A stretch of 64,000 nucleotides of DNA, from the NCBI GenBank assembly GCA_035771165.1, contig JAWNZC010000470.1, forward strand, positions 2,249,501-2,313,500, written 5' to 3'. Source of the DNA: Paragorgia papillata. Lineage: Eukaryota; Cnidaria; Anthozoa; Scleralcyonacea; Coralliidae. The notes beneath the pieces are model-generated. The model made no database searches. It was not told the DNA's origin and saw only the letters and a program-made list of their open reading frames with translations. The position numbers and the translations under genes are program-made. Positions within the stretch are counted from its first letter, which is position 1, and each line of letters begins with the position of its first letter. Below are positions 57,901-63,995 of the stretch, one piece after another.

Positions 57901-59254
57901 GGTTATGGTACACATTTGGTTCATTTGGTCCAAAATTTGTTAGCTTTGTTTTAAAATTCAAACATTTTGAGGGAAGCATGCCTCCCTAGAAAACTTGGGC
58001 CACGCTTTTGACCTGTATGAGACTACGACCACGCCCTTTTAATCATGCAGTGGCTTCACCACCCAGCCCTCCCCCCCCGTATATTACGTTTTTAGTTAGT
58101 GATATTGCATAATTCTTTTATTTCTCTTTTTAATATTATTTCAAAAACTCATTAATAATTCATGAGGAAAACACAAAGGAAATCAGTACCATGTCCGTGG
58201 TTTTATACCTGATAAAACTTCTTGACGTCAGAAAGAATACCAATGAACATACAATTTTATATATAGAATACTAATGAACATACAATTTTATATAAAGAAT
58301 ACTAATGAACATACAATTTTATATAAAGAATACTAATGAACATACAATTTTATATAAATACTAATGAACATACAATTTTATATAAAGAATACTAATGAAC
58401 AAATCGTTTTTGAAGCCATTCAAAACACTCGCATCACGTGTTTTATCAGATCTAAAACACTTGGGCTGCGCCCCAGCTCGTGGTTTTAAATCTGATAAAA
58501 CACTCCAGCTCGTGTTTTAAATATTACATACAGTTCTTTTGTGAGCTTAGTATAGCATTTATCAGTTGTGTACTTATTCAGTTGTTCAGTGTTACTATAC
58601 TCGTTCTCTCTTGCTTTCTTTCCACAGCTAACGCGTGCATCTTCAAAACATGTGATAGCAATTCTAAAGAACGAGAAACTAAAGCTTCAAGCTGCCAGAA
58701 ATGAAATGAATGCTCTGAAATCAGAATGTCAGTCGGAAGGTAAAACACTGTGTGATAATTGTTTAGCATCATCTTCATGCCGGAGCAAACTCCATTCTTG
58801 CAAGAATCGTTTAAAAGCGCGAGAACGACGCACGTTTGTCAAAATTAATTCAGCGAAACATTTGTGTCAACGTTTGGTTCGAGACAATTGTGACTTGGAG
58901 CATGAAGACTGCAAATTTGTGTGCAAGAATTCCAGCGCAATTGGAAGCAATCCTTGTAAATCATTTGATCAATCGCAAAGAACAGTCGAGGATATGAAGA
59001 AGAGTTTATTTTGGGTCAACCAAGCCAAGGCATTATTTTCAAGTAGTTTATGTCATATTCATAGTATCACATTCGACACACGATTAAGACCTGATGATAT
59101 TGGAGATATCTATGTTAATGCAAGACTTGATCTAACACTGTTTGGTCACAGACAACGTATTGATGGCGTCAGATTAAAATTTGGTATTTTCGCGCGGTTG
59201 GCTTCGGACATTGCAAAACATGCTGTGGACTGGTACCGAAAGTCAAAAACATGA
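35933..59254 (+). CDS. Predicted secreted Ig - Frizzled - Frizzled - beta-repeat protein (17 exons)
   Basis: Seventeen exons, all GT-AG and phase-matched, total 4,263 nt (1,420 aa). Order by residue: signal peptide 1-26 or so; basic linker; Ig domain about 50-143; ROR-type Frizzled CRD 1 about 152-284 with ten Cys; Ser/Gln-rich linker 284-342; Frizzled CRD 2 about 342-469, also ten Cys; then about 490-1212 of mostly Cys-poor alternating hydrophobic strands with G-x-x-x-x-G-x-L turns; and a C-terminal part 1213-1420 with a helix, a dozen Cys and a last strand-rich stretch. No transmembrane segment or kinase is seen. Frizzled CRDs bind Wnt lipid or other lipids, and ROR receptors pair Ig with one CRD; two CRDs plus this tail is not an architecture I know by name. 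A role as an extracellular Wnt binder or matrix protein is inference. The 5' exons are the least certain. Confidence 0.78.
36041..38810. other. Intron 1, mostly unrecognised
   Basis: AT-rich. 37360-37545 has TGTGCCGAATCTAAACTTGC and GATTCGGCACATCAAAAG arms, related to the PIF/Harbinger-like MITE at 46394. The rest holds nothing I can support. Confidence 0.4.
38811..39030 (+). repeat. Interstitial (TTAGG)n array
   Basis: About 40 GGTTA units with interspersed GATAA and GTAAT variants, ending 73 bases before exon 2. TTAGG is the arthropod telomere unit, but here it is an interrupted intronic array. Confidence 0.9.
39103..39148 (+). CDS. Ig-FZ gene exon 2
   Basis: Acceptor TTCTTCTTCAG, donor CGAG/GTAAGA. 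The 46 bases VNYRTSAAKHQMRYR convert phase 0 to phase 1, which is required by the Ig exon. Short and basic, so supported mainly by splice sites and phase. Confidence 0.6.
39954..40009. repeat. Short palindromic MITE, CAACCTCGTACCCAGGGT ends
   Basis: The two 18-base arms are exact reverse complements (CAACCTCGTACCCAGGGT and ACCCTGGGTACGAGGTTG) around a 20-base G-rich loop. Related arms occur at 29050, 44334 and 45222-45270. Confidence 0.75.
40345..40492. mobile_element. MITE with GATTTCCACTAGGCGTAAAA ends, copy 1
   Basis: ATTTCCACTAGGCATAATAT and ATTTTACGCCTAGTGGAAAT are inverted, followed inward by CGCGCGCTCGACTTTTC arms. A second copy lies at 56418-56573, with its interior in the opposite orientation. 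Confidence 0.75.
40857..41100. mobile_element. Diverged MITE
   Basis: The ends AGACTACATTTAACGGT and ACCGTGTAAACGTAGCCT are imperfect inverted repeats. The interior repeats CGAATT and GTGTAAACG words. Confidence 0.45.
41455..41497 (-). ncRNA. Type I hammerhead ribozyme motif, copy 1
   Basis: Read on the minus strand from 41497: stem I strand CTACA; core CTGATGA; stem II GCTGT-TGT-ACAGC; core GAA; stem III ACA-CCG-TGT; cleavage base C (GTC at 41462-41460); stem I strand TGTAG. All three stems pair perfectly and every invariant core base is present. Short stem III is typical of the minimal hammerheads found in Penelope-like elements and retrozymes. Self-cleavage would fall between 41460 and 41459. 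Confidence 0.85.
41671..41716. repeat. (TA)n microsatellite
   Basis: About 23 TA units; a second run is at 41791-41830 and a shorter one at 41424-41447. They bound the hammerhead motifs. Confidence 0.9.
41748..41788 (-). ncRNA. Hammerhead ribozyme-like motif, copy 2
   Basis: Read on the minus strand from 41788: stem I TCGC; core CTGATGA; stem II T-CCC-GTTTA-GGG-T; core GAA; stem III ACC-TCT-GGT; cleavage base A; stem I GCGA. The core is intact, but the first stem II pair is a U-U mismatch, so activity may be weak. It has the same strand as copy 1, 292 nt upstream in transcript sense. The pair would excise a unit at 41751-41460. Confidence 0.68.
41900..43470 (+). pseudogene. Degenerate non-LTR retrotransposon (reverse transcriptase) in intron 2
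   Basis: A 5'-truncated LINE copy. Reverse transcriptase motifs are spread over shifted frames: GVPQGSVLDP near 41998-42027, the catalytic FADD box at 42088-42099, KLTLNTSKSHFVIFHP at 42508-42555, VKYLGLLIDSDLSW near 42643-42684, and a downstream LIHPYLNYGISVWGQ in another frame near 42740-42785. The C-terminal SLPPTIRPLSKSDFKKR follows near 43093. It ends in TTGAAATAAAGAAAGAA, a LINE-type tail. Frameshifts and a 306-bp MITE make it inactive. The motifs resemble the CR1/L2/jockey group. Confidence 0.82.
42193..42498. mobile_element. MITE nested in the LINE, exact 9-bp TSD
   Basis: The ends are about 70-bp inverted repeats starting TACCCTGTGAGTCAGAG and ending CTCTGACTTGCAGGGTA, continuing through TTCCGACCTACGC and GGGGGAAAGTGGGCTCTGCC. 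GAGGTGAAC is duplicated at 42184-42192 and 42499-42507. Without the insert and one TSD copy the reverse transcriptase frame runs on. A 9-bp duplication fits Mutator-like elements. Confidence 0.88.
44035..44165 (+). repeat. Repeat shared with 59455-59600
   Basis: TAGAAAATGGATTCTCTGTG then TTTATATAACCTG, and the GGTTATGACGTCAT segment, occur again near 59510-59600. A diverged MITE fragment in intron 2. Confidence 0.5.
44500..44720 (+). mobile_element. Family X MITE copy in intron 2
   Basis: AAAAACTCATTAATAATTCA, TTTTCTCGGCTTAGACAACG and TACTACGCCAATGAACTTAC in the order seen in the reference copy at 20495-20790 (minus). The middle ATGTCCGTGG part is altered. The 81-codon frame from 44452 reads mainly through this repeat. 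Confidence 0.68.
44884..45165 (+). CDS. Ig-FZ gene exon 3, immunoglobulin domain
   Basis: A symmetric phase 1-1 exon, the classic unit for an Ig domain. It reads LQNVTVDLGKNAVFRCVITG, then IQWRKNN, and ends VTDYGIYACKATNSLG. The two Ig cysteines, the core Trp and the D-x-G-x-Y-x-C motif are all present. Closest to Ig-C2/I-set domains of ROR-like receptors. Confidence 0.93.
45500..45660 (+). repeat. About 80-bp tandem duplication
   Basis: TTTTTAATTAATGTTTGAAT followed by GTTGGAGCCAATAGCC and a TTTATTGATTGATTGA run occurs twice in direct order, almost identical, so it is recent. Confidence 0.85.
45680..45704 (+). CDS. Ig-FZ gene exon 4, 25-nt microexon
   Basis: Acceptor TTACACAG, donor AAAG/GTAAAC. 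It encodes GVNPLHTE plus two bases of Arg, turning phase 1 into phase 2 as the first Frizzled exon needs. Supported by splice sites and phase only. Confidence 0.6.
45895..46062 (-). mobile_element. tRNA-like SINE with (TTA)n tail
   Basis: On the minus strand: A box-like GTGTCTCAATCAGTGGTC, B box GGGTTCGCTTCCCGG, then GGCAGTCAGATTTTTCATAT and about 20 TTA units (plus strand 45897-45958). The anticodon arm is degenerate. The order tRNA head then simple tail fits a SINE. Confidence 0.6.
46094..47072. mobile_element. Element with about 150-bp inverted ends (family E) in intron 4
   Basis: The left arm has AAAGTGCCTATGAAACGAAA and TTGAAAGAACACTTAAAAT. The right arm has ATTTTAAGTGTTCTTTC and TTTTCGTTTCATGAGCAC. 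GACGTCA-TTTAATTTGCAT motifs are the inner limits. Relatives are at 60412-60913 and 60940-61090. The right end abuts the FZ1 exon by about 30 bases. Confidence 0.78.
46394..46513. mobile_element. PIF/Harbinger-like MITE nested in family E
   Basis: GGCCTGTTCCAAACGCCGCT and AGCGGCGTTTGGAACGGGCC are inverted ends; TAA flanks both sides (46391-46393, 46514-46516). A 3-bp TAA/TWA duplication is the PIF/Harbinger signature. The inner arms are GTGCCGAACCTAATG and CATTAGGTTCGGCGCA. Confidence 0.8.
47106..47500 (+). CDS. Ig-FZ gene exon 5, Frizzled domain 1
   Basis: Acceptor TTTTTTTCAG, donor CCAA/GTAATA. Ten Cys in the Frizzled order: CEVFAGKLC, PRC, SLCKHYFSPC, RMCKEDC, EMC, PIC, NC. QEIENKIQDTF and FTIAKAMS match the ROR receptor CRD rather than the Frizzled receptors. 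The whole CRD lies in one exon. Confidence 0.93.
47626..47800 (+). CDS. Ig-FZ gene exon 6, linker
   Basis: Acceptor TTTATCGTAG, donor TCAA/GTATGT; phases 1 to 2. A polar linker (EASETSQGNTNENHAEIL) between the two CRDs. No domain. Confidence 0.75.
47950..48325 (+). repeat. (TTTTG)n/(TTTG)n/(TCTG)n tract in intron 6
   Basis: About 370 bases of only T, G and a few C on the plus strand, in two similar blocks, ending 68 bases before the second Frizzled exon. The Phe/Cys/Leu-rich frames it opens are artefacts. Confidence 0.93.
48393..48772 (+). CDS. Ig-FZ gene exon 7, Frizzled domain 2
   Basis: Acceptor TTATTTTTAG, donor CCTG/GTGAGA. Ten Cys again: QCEPYVGTVC, HC, ALCYYFFPPC, LICRRDCEVLEARIC, PDC, DVC. 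Close to ROR/MuSK CRDs (the RDCEVLE motif). It differs enough from domain 1 that the duplication is old. Confidence 0.94.
49033..49089 (+). CDS. Ig-FZ gene exon 8
   Basis: Acceptor CTTAATTTTAG, donor CAAG/GTAGTG, phases 1 to 1. It encodes DYISDDLRKHSCSMGLRS. The next intron (135 nt) has no in-frame stop, so this boundary could be skipped. Confidence 0.68.
49146..49188 (+). repeat. (GAAC)n microsatellite in intron 8
   Basis: GACGAACGAACG-type tetranucleotide run inside the short intron 49090-49224. Confidence 0.85.
49225..50111 (+). CDS. Ig-FZ gene exon 9, start of beta-repeat region
   Basis: Acceptor TTCCCCAG, donor CAAG/GTAAAG, phases 1 to 0; 296 residues. Alternating hydrophobic strands, for example HNTFVGQGHYQLCGTNFSVE, and segments such as VFGVPDLSGKLLEILKKYG. 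No named domain recognised. Confidence 0.88.
50346..50435. mobile_element. piggyBac-like MITE, complete 90-bp copy
   Basis: CCCTTT and AAAGGG ends in TTAA duplications (50342-50345, 50436-50439). The interior is CTTGACGAGTAAAATCGTCT and GCGTTAGACAGAGTAAA. Interior fragments recur at 13384, 22832, 45790, 50630 and (minus) 52600. Confidence 0.75.
51023..51337 (+). CDS. Ig-FZ gene exon 10
   Basis: Acceptor TTTTCTTATAG, donor GAAG/GTAAAC, phase 0-0, 105 codons. It reads IGLSLSAYRVDVTNIPFMAY and contains two Cys (NCRVHQTLC). Confidence 0.85.
51488..51711 (+). CDS. Ig-FZ gene exon 11
   Basis: Acceptor TTTCTGCAG, donor CTAG/GTAAGA, phase 0 to 2. Strand-rich: LAFKVSGDVFVSKQKRNKIV then FKGTLFYSAAG. 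Confidence 0.85.
51885..51978 (+). CDS. Ig-FZ gene exon 12
   Basis: Acceptor ATCATTTCAG, donor ACGG/GGTAAG region (donor GTAAGA at 51979), phase 2 to 0. It reads FSIRLVRPHFPNKLETRADF. Confidence 0.82.
52277..52447 (+). CDS. Ig-FZ gene exon 13
   Basis: Acceptor TTTCACTTTAG, donor AGAG/GTATGA, phase 0-0. DCITGTAYIGMSDEVNEQYF followed by GIISRFNIQDILRAHGV and GFPDGLE. I recall the same order of motifs from uncharacterised invertebrate proteins. Confidence 0.84.
52802..54941. mobile_element. 2.1-kb element inserted in family D (7-bp TSD)
   Basis: The ends CATAGCCACTGGAAAGGGAG and CTCCCTTTCCAGTGGCTATG are inverted and continue AGGGCTGTGAAA. TTTAGGT is duplicated at 52795-52801 and 54942-54948. 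TCACGTGATCTTGAA follows inside both ends. No transposase-like frame was recognised, so it may be non-autonomous. Confidence 0.82.
53327..53686. mobile_element. hAT-like MITE, innermost insertion (8-bp TSD)
   Basis: CCAGACTGTAA and TTACAGTCTGG are inverted ends. TGGTGGTG is duplicated exactly at 53319-53326 and 53687-53694. The interior repeats GCGCGGGGAACG and GCGCGGGCGG. Confidence 0.85.
55470..55879. mobile_element. hAT-like MITE
   Basis: CAGGGACGTAGGCAGG and CTGGCTACGTCCCTG ends; near-exact 8-bp duplication TTACCTAT and ATACCTAT. It contains TCTAAAATGGCATGCATTTC and GGGGGATCCGGGGGCATGC, the segment shared with the elements at 787 and 2037. Confidence 0.75.
56173..56307 (+). CDS. Ig-FZ gene exon 14
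   Basis: Acceptor GAATTTTAG, donor CGAG/GTAAGA, phase 0-0. It reads GPLVKPGFTMKGKIRVLGFE, a strand-turn-strand unit typical of this repeat region. Confidence 0.85.
56418..56573. mobile_element. MITE with GATTTCCACTAGGCGTAAAA ends, copy 2
   Basis: GCTGGATTTCCACTAGGTG and CGCCTAGTGGAAATCCAAC are inverted, with CGCGCGCTCGAC and GTCGAGCGCGC next. Same family as 40345-40492. Confidence 0.8.
56926..57069 (+). CDS. Ig-FZ gene exon 15
   Basis: Acceptor TTTGTTTAG, donor CAAG/GTTAGT, phase 0-0. It reads FIVDADINGNQGPIKLGG then GPKLYLETRFSPKPYVK. Confidence 0.85.
57503..57706 (+). CDS. Ig-FZ gene exon 16
   Basis: Acceptor TTTCTTCAG, donor AAAG/GTAACA, phase 0-0. It reads AYIEGYTRIFGIFDEVRILM and later FKAKIVFIGGLAK, another strand unit. 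Confidence 0.86.
58140..58520 (+). mobile_element. Family X MITE copy in the last intron
   Basis: AAAAACTCATTAATAATTCA, ATCAGTACCATGTCCGTGGT and TTTTGAAGCCATTCAAAACA are present. The middle is replaced by about five tandem 31-bp units with TAATGAACATACAATTTTAT (58243-58394). Confidence 0.7.
58628..59254 (+). CDS. Ig-FZ gene exon 17, cysteine-rich C-terminus
   Basis: Acceptor TTTCCACAG, phase 0, 208 codons then TGA. A helix (SSKHVIAILKNEKLKLQAAR) leads to a Cys-rich part (LCDNCLASSSC, CQRLVRDNC, DCKFVC) and a last strand-rich stretch DIYVNARLDLTLFGHRQRI. No GPI or membrane signal at the end (WYRKSKT). Confidence 0.9.
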   Translation, partial: LTRASSKHVIAILKNEKLKLQAARNEMNALKSECQSEGKTLCDNCLASSSCRSKLHSCKNRLKARERRTFVKINSAKHLCQRLVRDNCDLEHEDCKFVCKNSSAIGSNPCKSFDQSQRTVEDMKKSLFWVNQAKALFSSSLCHIHSITFDTRLRPDDIGDIYVNARLDLTLFGHRQRIDGVRLKFGIFARLASDIAKHAVDWYRKSKT

Positions 59255-59304
59255 GACTCGCTTTGAGAAAATTCGTGAAAGAACTTTGTAGTAGTTTGGC
59301 GAGA

Positions 59305-59310
59305 AATAAA
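59305..59310 (+). terminator. Candidate poly(A) signal of the Ig-FZ gene
   Basis: AATAAA 51 bases after the TGA. Confidence 0.5.
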
Positions 59311-59454
59311 GAAACCACTCATGGAACTGTCAAGGATCGTGTTTGAAAGCATTTTCACAAACAAAGATCCTGCAATCATACCAAAGATAAAACTGTTTGT
59401 TTACAGTATTCAGTTCACAAATGAAGTGTTGTAAAATATTTTATAAAATAGGTT

Positions 59455-59925
59455 GCGTCTTATGCACGCTGTGATTGGTCAGTTTCCGTGTTTATATCAG
59501 GCTATGCAAACACGGTTGTGATGTCACAGCACATTAGTTAGCCTTATTTCATAAAAGAAATAGAAAATGGACGCCCTGTGTTTATATAACCTGGTGCAAA
59601 CACTCGAGTGAGTTGGGAGAATTCGAAAGTACTCGCCTACGGCTCTGGTTCACTGATAAACTTTCGAATTCTCCCAACTCACTTTCGTGTTTGCATCAGG
59701 CTATAGACCTTATTCAAAAATGGCCGCCTAGTTAAGATTCTTTTATATACATATAAATTAGCCCTTATGAACTCGTTTTCACGTGTGAAATTCAAAATAA
59801 TTTTTACTTTAAAACGAGGTCATAAGGGCTAATTTATATGCACATAAAAGAATTCTAATTCGGCGGTCATTTTTGAATAAGGTCTATATAAACACGGGCG
59901 GCCATTTTCTATTTCTTAATTATTT
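59455..59925. mobile_element. Palindromic element with a nested MITE
   Basis: Host arms: AGTGAGTTGGGAGAATTCGA and TCGAATTCTCCCAACTCAC, and repeated TGTTTATATAACC/GCAAACAC words. The nested 59706-59884 element splits CAGGCTATATAAACACGG. The family is related to 44035-44165. Confidence 0.6.
59706..59884. mobile_element. Nested MITE, TATA target
   Basis: GACCTTATTCAAAAATGGCC and the matching ATTTTTGAATAAGGTC end are inverted, as are AATTAGCCCTTATGA and TCATAAGGGCTAATT. TATA lies on both sides (59702-59705, 59885-59888). Confidence 0.72.
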
Positions 59926-60411
59926 TACAAGAGTTGACAGTGTAGAAAATGTTGAAAGGTTGGCAGTACACCAATCTTTTCCCATAATCGATTTCTATGT
60001 TATATATACGAGTACTGGTTATACCAAAAAAGACAAACGTGAAAACACACGCTATCGACCTTTTAATAAGTATAGAATATGTGATTTTCACCCTAGACGT
60101 CAATCTCTTTTCAATTTTTCTTTATTGTCCTAGCTTTGGTAATTTTCAATAGAATTCAGAAAGCTAAAAATGGCGGGAAATGACTTACTCTGCACTTACT
60201 AAAAGGGTCTATACTTTGTAAACACTGTAAACACTGGACAAGACGTATAGCATACCAAAGCAGGATTTTCTAGATTAACCTCAACAAAACCCTAACCCTA
60301 ATAATTGAGCGTGTTTACTGCCTAGCAGGAATGCCAATCAACTCACCAGTGTGTTTTCCGGCTAGCTTAAATGTTAACCTCGCCAGGTTTAATATACAGT
60401 GTATATAAGCT

Positions 60412-60913
60412 GAAGTGCCAATGCAACGAAATTTCACCCCAGTTTTTTATGATTGCATTTGAAAGAACACTTAAAATGACAACGTAACATCTTTCGTAGA
60501 ATTTCGTTTCCTTGCTTCATTCTTGAGATATTCAGGTTTGTTTGATATGCAAATGTCATACTTATGACATCACACTGCATGACGTTTTAGAAAAGTATGA
60601 TTTTCTTTGAGAGTGCTTATCGAAAGTACTTAATAAAAATTTGCACTTGCATGTATATAGCCATGACTGGTCACTAAACGTGTGTAGCTGGGTGTAAAAT
60701 ATTTGAACTATCCTAAAATTGATGCTATTTCAAAAAGTCATTATGCAGTGTGATGTCATAAGTATGACATTTGCATATCAAACAAACCTGAATATCTCAA
60801 GAATGAAGCAAGGAAACGAAATTCTACGAAAGATGTTACTTTGTCATTTTAAATGTTCTTTCAATGCAATCATAAAAAACTGGGGTGAAATTTCGCTGCA
60901 TTGGCACTTTAAG
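60412..60913. mobile_element. Family E palindromic element
   Basis: Long arms: AAGTGCCAATGCAACGAAAT with TCACCCCAGTTTTTTATG at the left, and CATAAAAAACTGGGGTGA with ATTGGCACTTT at the right; the inner arms are GATATGCAAATGTCATAC and its complement. A diverged half copy follows at 60940-61090. Confidence 0.75.
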
Positions 60914-61744
60914 TTATATGTTACTCATATATACTCGTATTACGCGTGTGGTGTTTCATTTTGTCATTATGCACGTGTGACGTCAAAATGTTTAATTTGC
61001 ATAACAAACAAACTGAAATATCTCAAGAACGAAGCAAGGAAACACGAAAAATATCCTATAGAAAGCTCATTTGGATCATATTTAGATTCTTGCACAAACG
61101 TTTTTATTGTAATTATGCATAATTATGCTGCATTAATGCTGTAAATGGGACTTAGAAACTTTATTTAAAATTCTTATCAGACCTGTACCGCTTGGTAGCC
61201 AAGCTTTTGTTCACAAGTAAACTTCAGAGGAGTACATTATTTTCATAGAAACTTTATTTAGATTTTGTTTTCTTAAATTTTGTTTGTCAAAACGTTTTGT
61301 AAGACAGTGTTTATTATTAGCCTTTGCAAGTTAGAATATATTTACAACAAAGTTTGCTTGTTCATTATTTGTTAAATATTGCGACACTGTTTGGATATTT
61401 CTATAACCTCTTAAAGAATATACTCTATCACTAAAAGAATCTTGAGAAATCTTGTAAATAATTCAACTTCCAAAATTAAAACATCTCAAACAATCAGCAA
61501 ATCTTATTATTTTTACTGCACTTCTGATTAATATACGCTCGTTGTTTGTTTACACTCTTTACGTTTCTCTCTGACGAAGGGCCTTCGCTAGAAACGTTAG
61601 ACCGTCTACATTCTCTGTTTCGGTAGTATATCTAACCTTACTATATTTCGACTGTTGTTTCAACACCGCCTACGCAGCAAACTACTTTTATTCACTTCTG
61701 ATTATAGTTTGCAGCATATATAGTCAGTAGAAATACACTTGGTC

Positions 61745-62000
61745 TGGAAGCACGGCAAAATTCAAAGGGGCTAACAATCGAGCTACGATTCATGTTGAGG
61801 AGGGGGCCTAAATGTGCACAAATCCTTTGTTTTAGGTATATTAATATTTAAACGACATTCAAGCCAAACGTTGCTATTGGATGACTACCTAATTATACAG
61901 AAAACACAATGCGTTCAGCAACAATGAAAGTCCATAAACTGAACAAAAACATAGAACAATGACTTTTGTGGGGCTTCCAGATCATGTATACTTCTATTGA
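61745..62000 (+). mobile_element. Family D element, partial copy
   Basis: AACAATCGAGCTACGATTCA, AATCCTTTGTTTTAGGTA and GTTGCTATTGGATGACTACC align with 29030-29335. This copy gives the uninterrupted state of the TTTAGGT target region of the 52728 element. Confidence 0.6.
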
Positions 62001-62004
62001 ATTC

Positions 62005-62250
62005 AGGTTGAGCGTTTAACGACAATAATTGTCGCGTTAGTTGCAACTGATTAATTATGACGTTTCTAGGCAAAATATCAGACGTTGCTCGGCGGGGCTT
62101 ACAATTTGTTCTTATTAATTTTACACGCAACGCGAATATTTTTAGACGGAACGTTACAAGTCCCACCCAGCAACGTCTGACATTTTGCCTGGAAACGTCT
62201 TAACTGTTGCACCTAACGCGACAATTATTGTCGTTAAACGGTCAACCTTG
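62005..62250. mobile_element. MITE with 35-bp inverted ends
   Basis: CGTTTAACGACAATAATTGT and ACAATTATTGTCGTTAAACG are exact complements, followed by CGCGTTAG/CTAACGCG and GACGTT-GC/GC-AACGTC inner arms. Confidence 0.75.
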
Positions 62251-62664
62251 ATCCGCTGTAAGTTAGATTTAGTTCAGTAACTTCAGCTTCATGAAAGACG
62301 GAACTGGAGACTAATGAACAGAAATATAATACACTGGCAAAATACTTTATTTCAATTCACAATTAATAAATATATACACTATATACTTACAAGAAGATCG
62401 TTATATTAGCAAGAAATCAATAAATTTATAACCAAGGATTATGTAATGAGAACTGAGAATAGCAAACTATGTTCTGATACGCTTCGTTTCTAAAGTTTCT
62501 AGAAATCCATAATTTGGATCCAGCTTTCTTTAAATAGTGAATTTTCCGGTAAAATGAGATCAAGATCTCTTTCTGAGATATTTATATTGCGCTAAAAATG
62601 TTTTAGTGGTGTTAGAGCCTCAGATCATATGATTTTGTACATTGTAAAACATTAATGTTCAGAC

Positions 62665-62682
62665 AGACAGAGACAGGCAGGC

Positions 62683-62744
<62 letters not shown>

Positions 62745-62748
62745 GACC

Positions 62749-62792
<44 letters not shown>
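62665..62792 (+). repeat. (ACAG)n microsatellite
   Basis: About 30 ACAG units with one interruption near 62740-62752. Confidence 0.92.
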
Positions 62793-63114
62793 GGCAAAAT
62801 ATAATAAATAAAAATCTGGAAAACTTTACTCAAGATTAGTTACCCAAAGATTAAAATAAATACGGAAGTGTTCCCAAGACAAAACTAAACTAAAGGCCAA
62901 TTGCAGAAACGCCGCTTATTAAGTATTGTTTACGATAAGCAGTGTTTAAACGAGTTTTAAAATACTTATATAGAGGTGCCTTGCAAAAATGCTGACTATG
63001 TTAATCAAAAATTAAACAATATGTTAGAAGTATGCTCTACGCCTCTAGTGCTTTTATGGTCGACGATGCATAAAAGCACTAATATATCAATATTTATAAG
63101 TAATAACATGACTT

Positions 63115-63242
63115 GAGGGAAATTAGCGATTAAATTTCCCCGCCGCCGAGGGAAGGTTTGTGAAAGTCCGAGGGCCTCAGGCCCGAGGAGTTTTACAAAT
63201 CTTCCCGAGGCAAAGGGGAAATTTAATCGCTAATTTCCCGAA
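63115..63242. repeat. Palindrome around GGGAAATTAGCGATTAAATT
   Basis: The arm GGGAAATTAGCGATTAAATT at the left is exactly mirrored at the right (AATTTAATCGCTAATTTCCC); the centre is CCGAGGGCCTCAGGCCCGAGG. Confidence 0.75.
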
Positions 63243-63384
63243 AAGTCATATTATGATCGCCGAGGAAAACTTTGAGAATCTTACCGACAGGAAATTTACA
63301 CGGTTGATCAGAGAAGTTGCATCTAATTTTCCCGTGCATGTTGATGAGGGAAAATATATGCAAGCGGGAAATTTAGAAGAAGAC

Positions 63385-63515
63385 AAAAGATTTCTTTGTC
63401 TTCTAATTTTCCCTCATCAACATGCACGGGAAAATTAGAAGACGACAAAGGATTTCTTTGTCTTCTAATTTTCCATCATCAACATGCACGGGAAAATTAG
63501 AAGACAAAGGATAAA
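63385..63515 (+). repeat. Tandem units of about 60 bp
   Basis: TCATCAACATGCACGGGAAA followed by ATTAGAAGAC recurs; TTTCTTTGTCTTCTAATTTT links the units. The inverted form TTTTCCCGTGCATGTTGATG is at about 63328-63347. Confidence 0.75.
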
Positions 63516-63614
63516 TTTCCCTCCTGCATGAGCGATGAGGGAAATACGAGGTTTACATTCCCTCGGAGAACAAAAGAATCCGAGGCGATCATGGTATTAC
63601 TTGTTTTAGCATAT

Positions 63615-63995
63615 ACCTCGCAGGTGAATAGTGCTTTTCACGCAATCTGATTGATTCCTCTTGCTTGGGATATCATGGACTATTCACCTGCAGACAAAAC
63701 AAAATGGCAGACAAAACAAAATGGCGGCCAGTTTTGCTTTGCTTACCAAAGCAAGATATTTTGTTGATAAACAAGGTTGATGTAGTAGAATAACGAGAAA
63801 AGTCAACAAAATTAAGTAGAAGAGTGAGCCATTAATATATTCAAATGTTGTAAAAACTGTTTTGTCGACAAATATCGATCATTAATTTATGAGGTATATA
63901 GTGTGTCGGTGAATAGTGTAGATATTCACCTCGCCACTTCGCGGCTCGGCGAATGATCCAACACTATTCACCTCCACTTCGGTGAATAATTGTTA
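63615..63995. repeat. AGGTGAATAGTG inverted-repeat element
   Basis: GCAGGTGAATAGTG near 63620 and ACTATTCACCTGCAGAC near 63680 are inverted, and a related pair with GGTGAATAGTGTAGA and CTATTCACCTCCACTTC is at 63907-63980. The right end may leave the window. Confidence 0.5.

Noticed and set aside
61570..61610. Hammerhead-like CTGACGA ... GAAAC ... GTC on the plus strand
   Set aside because: Stem I does not pair and stem II is poor; it looks like a common retroelement terminal motif rather than a ribozyme.
62612..62833. Minus frame with (CLSV)n
   Set aside because: Translation of the (ACAG)n microsatellite.
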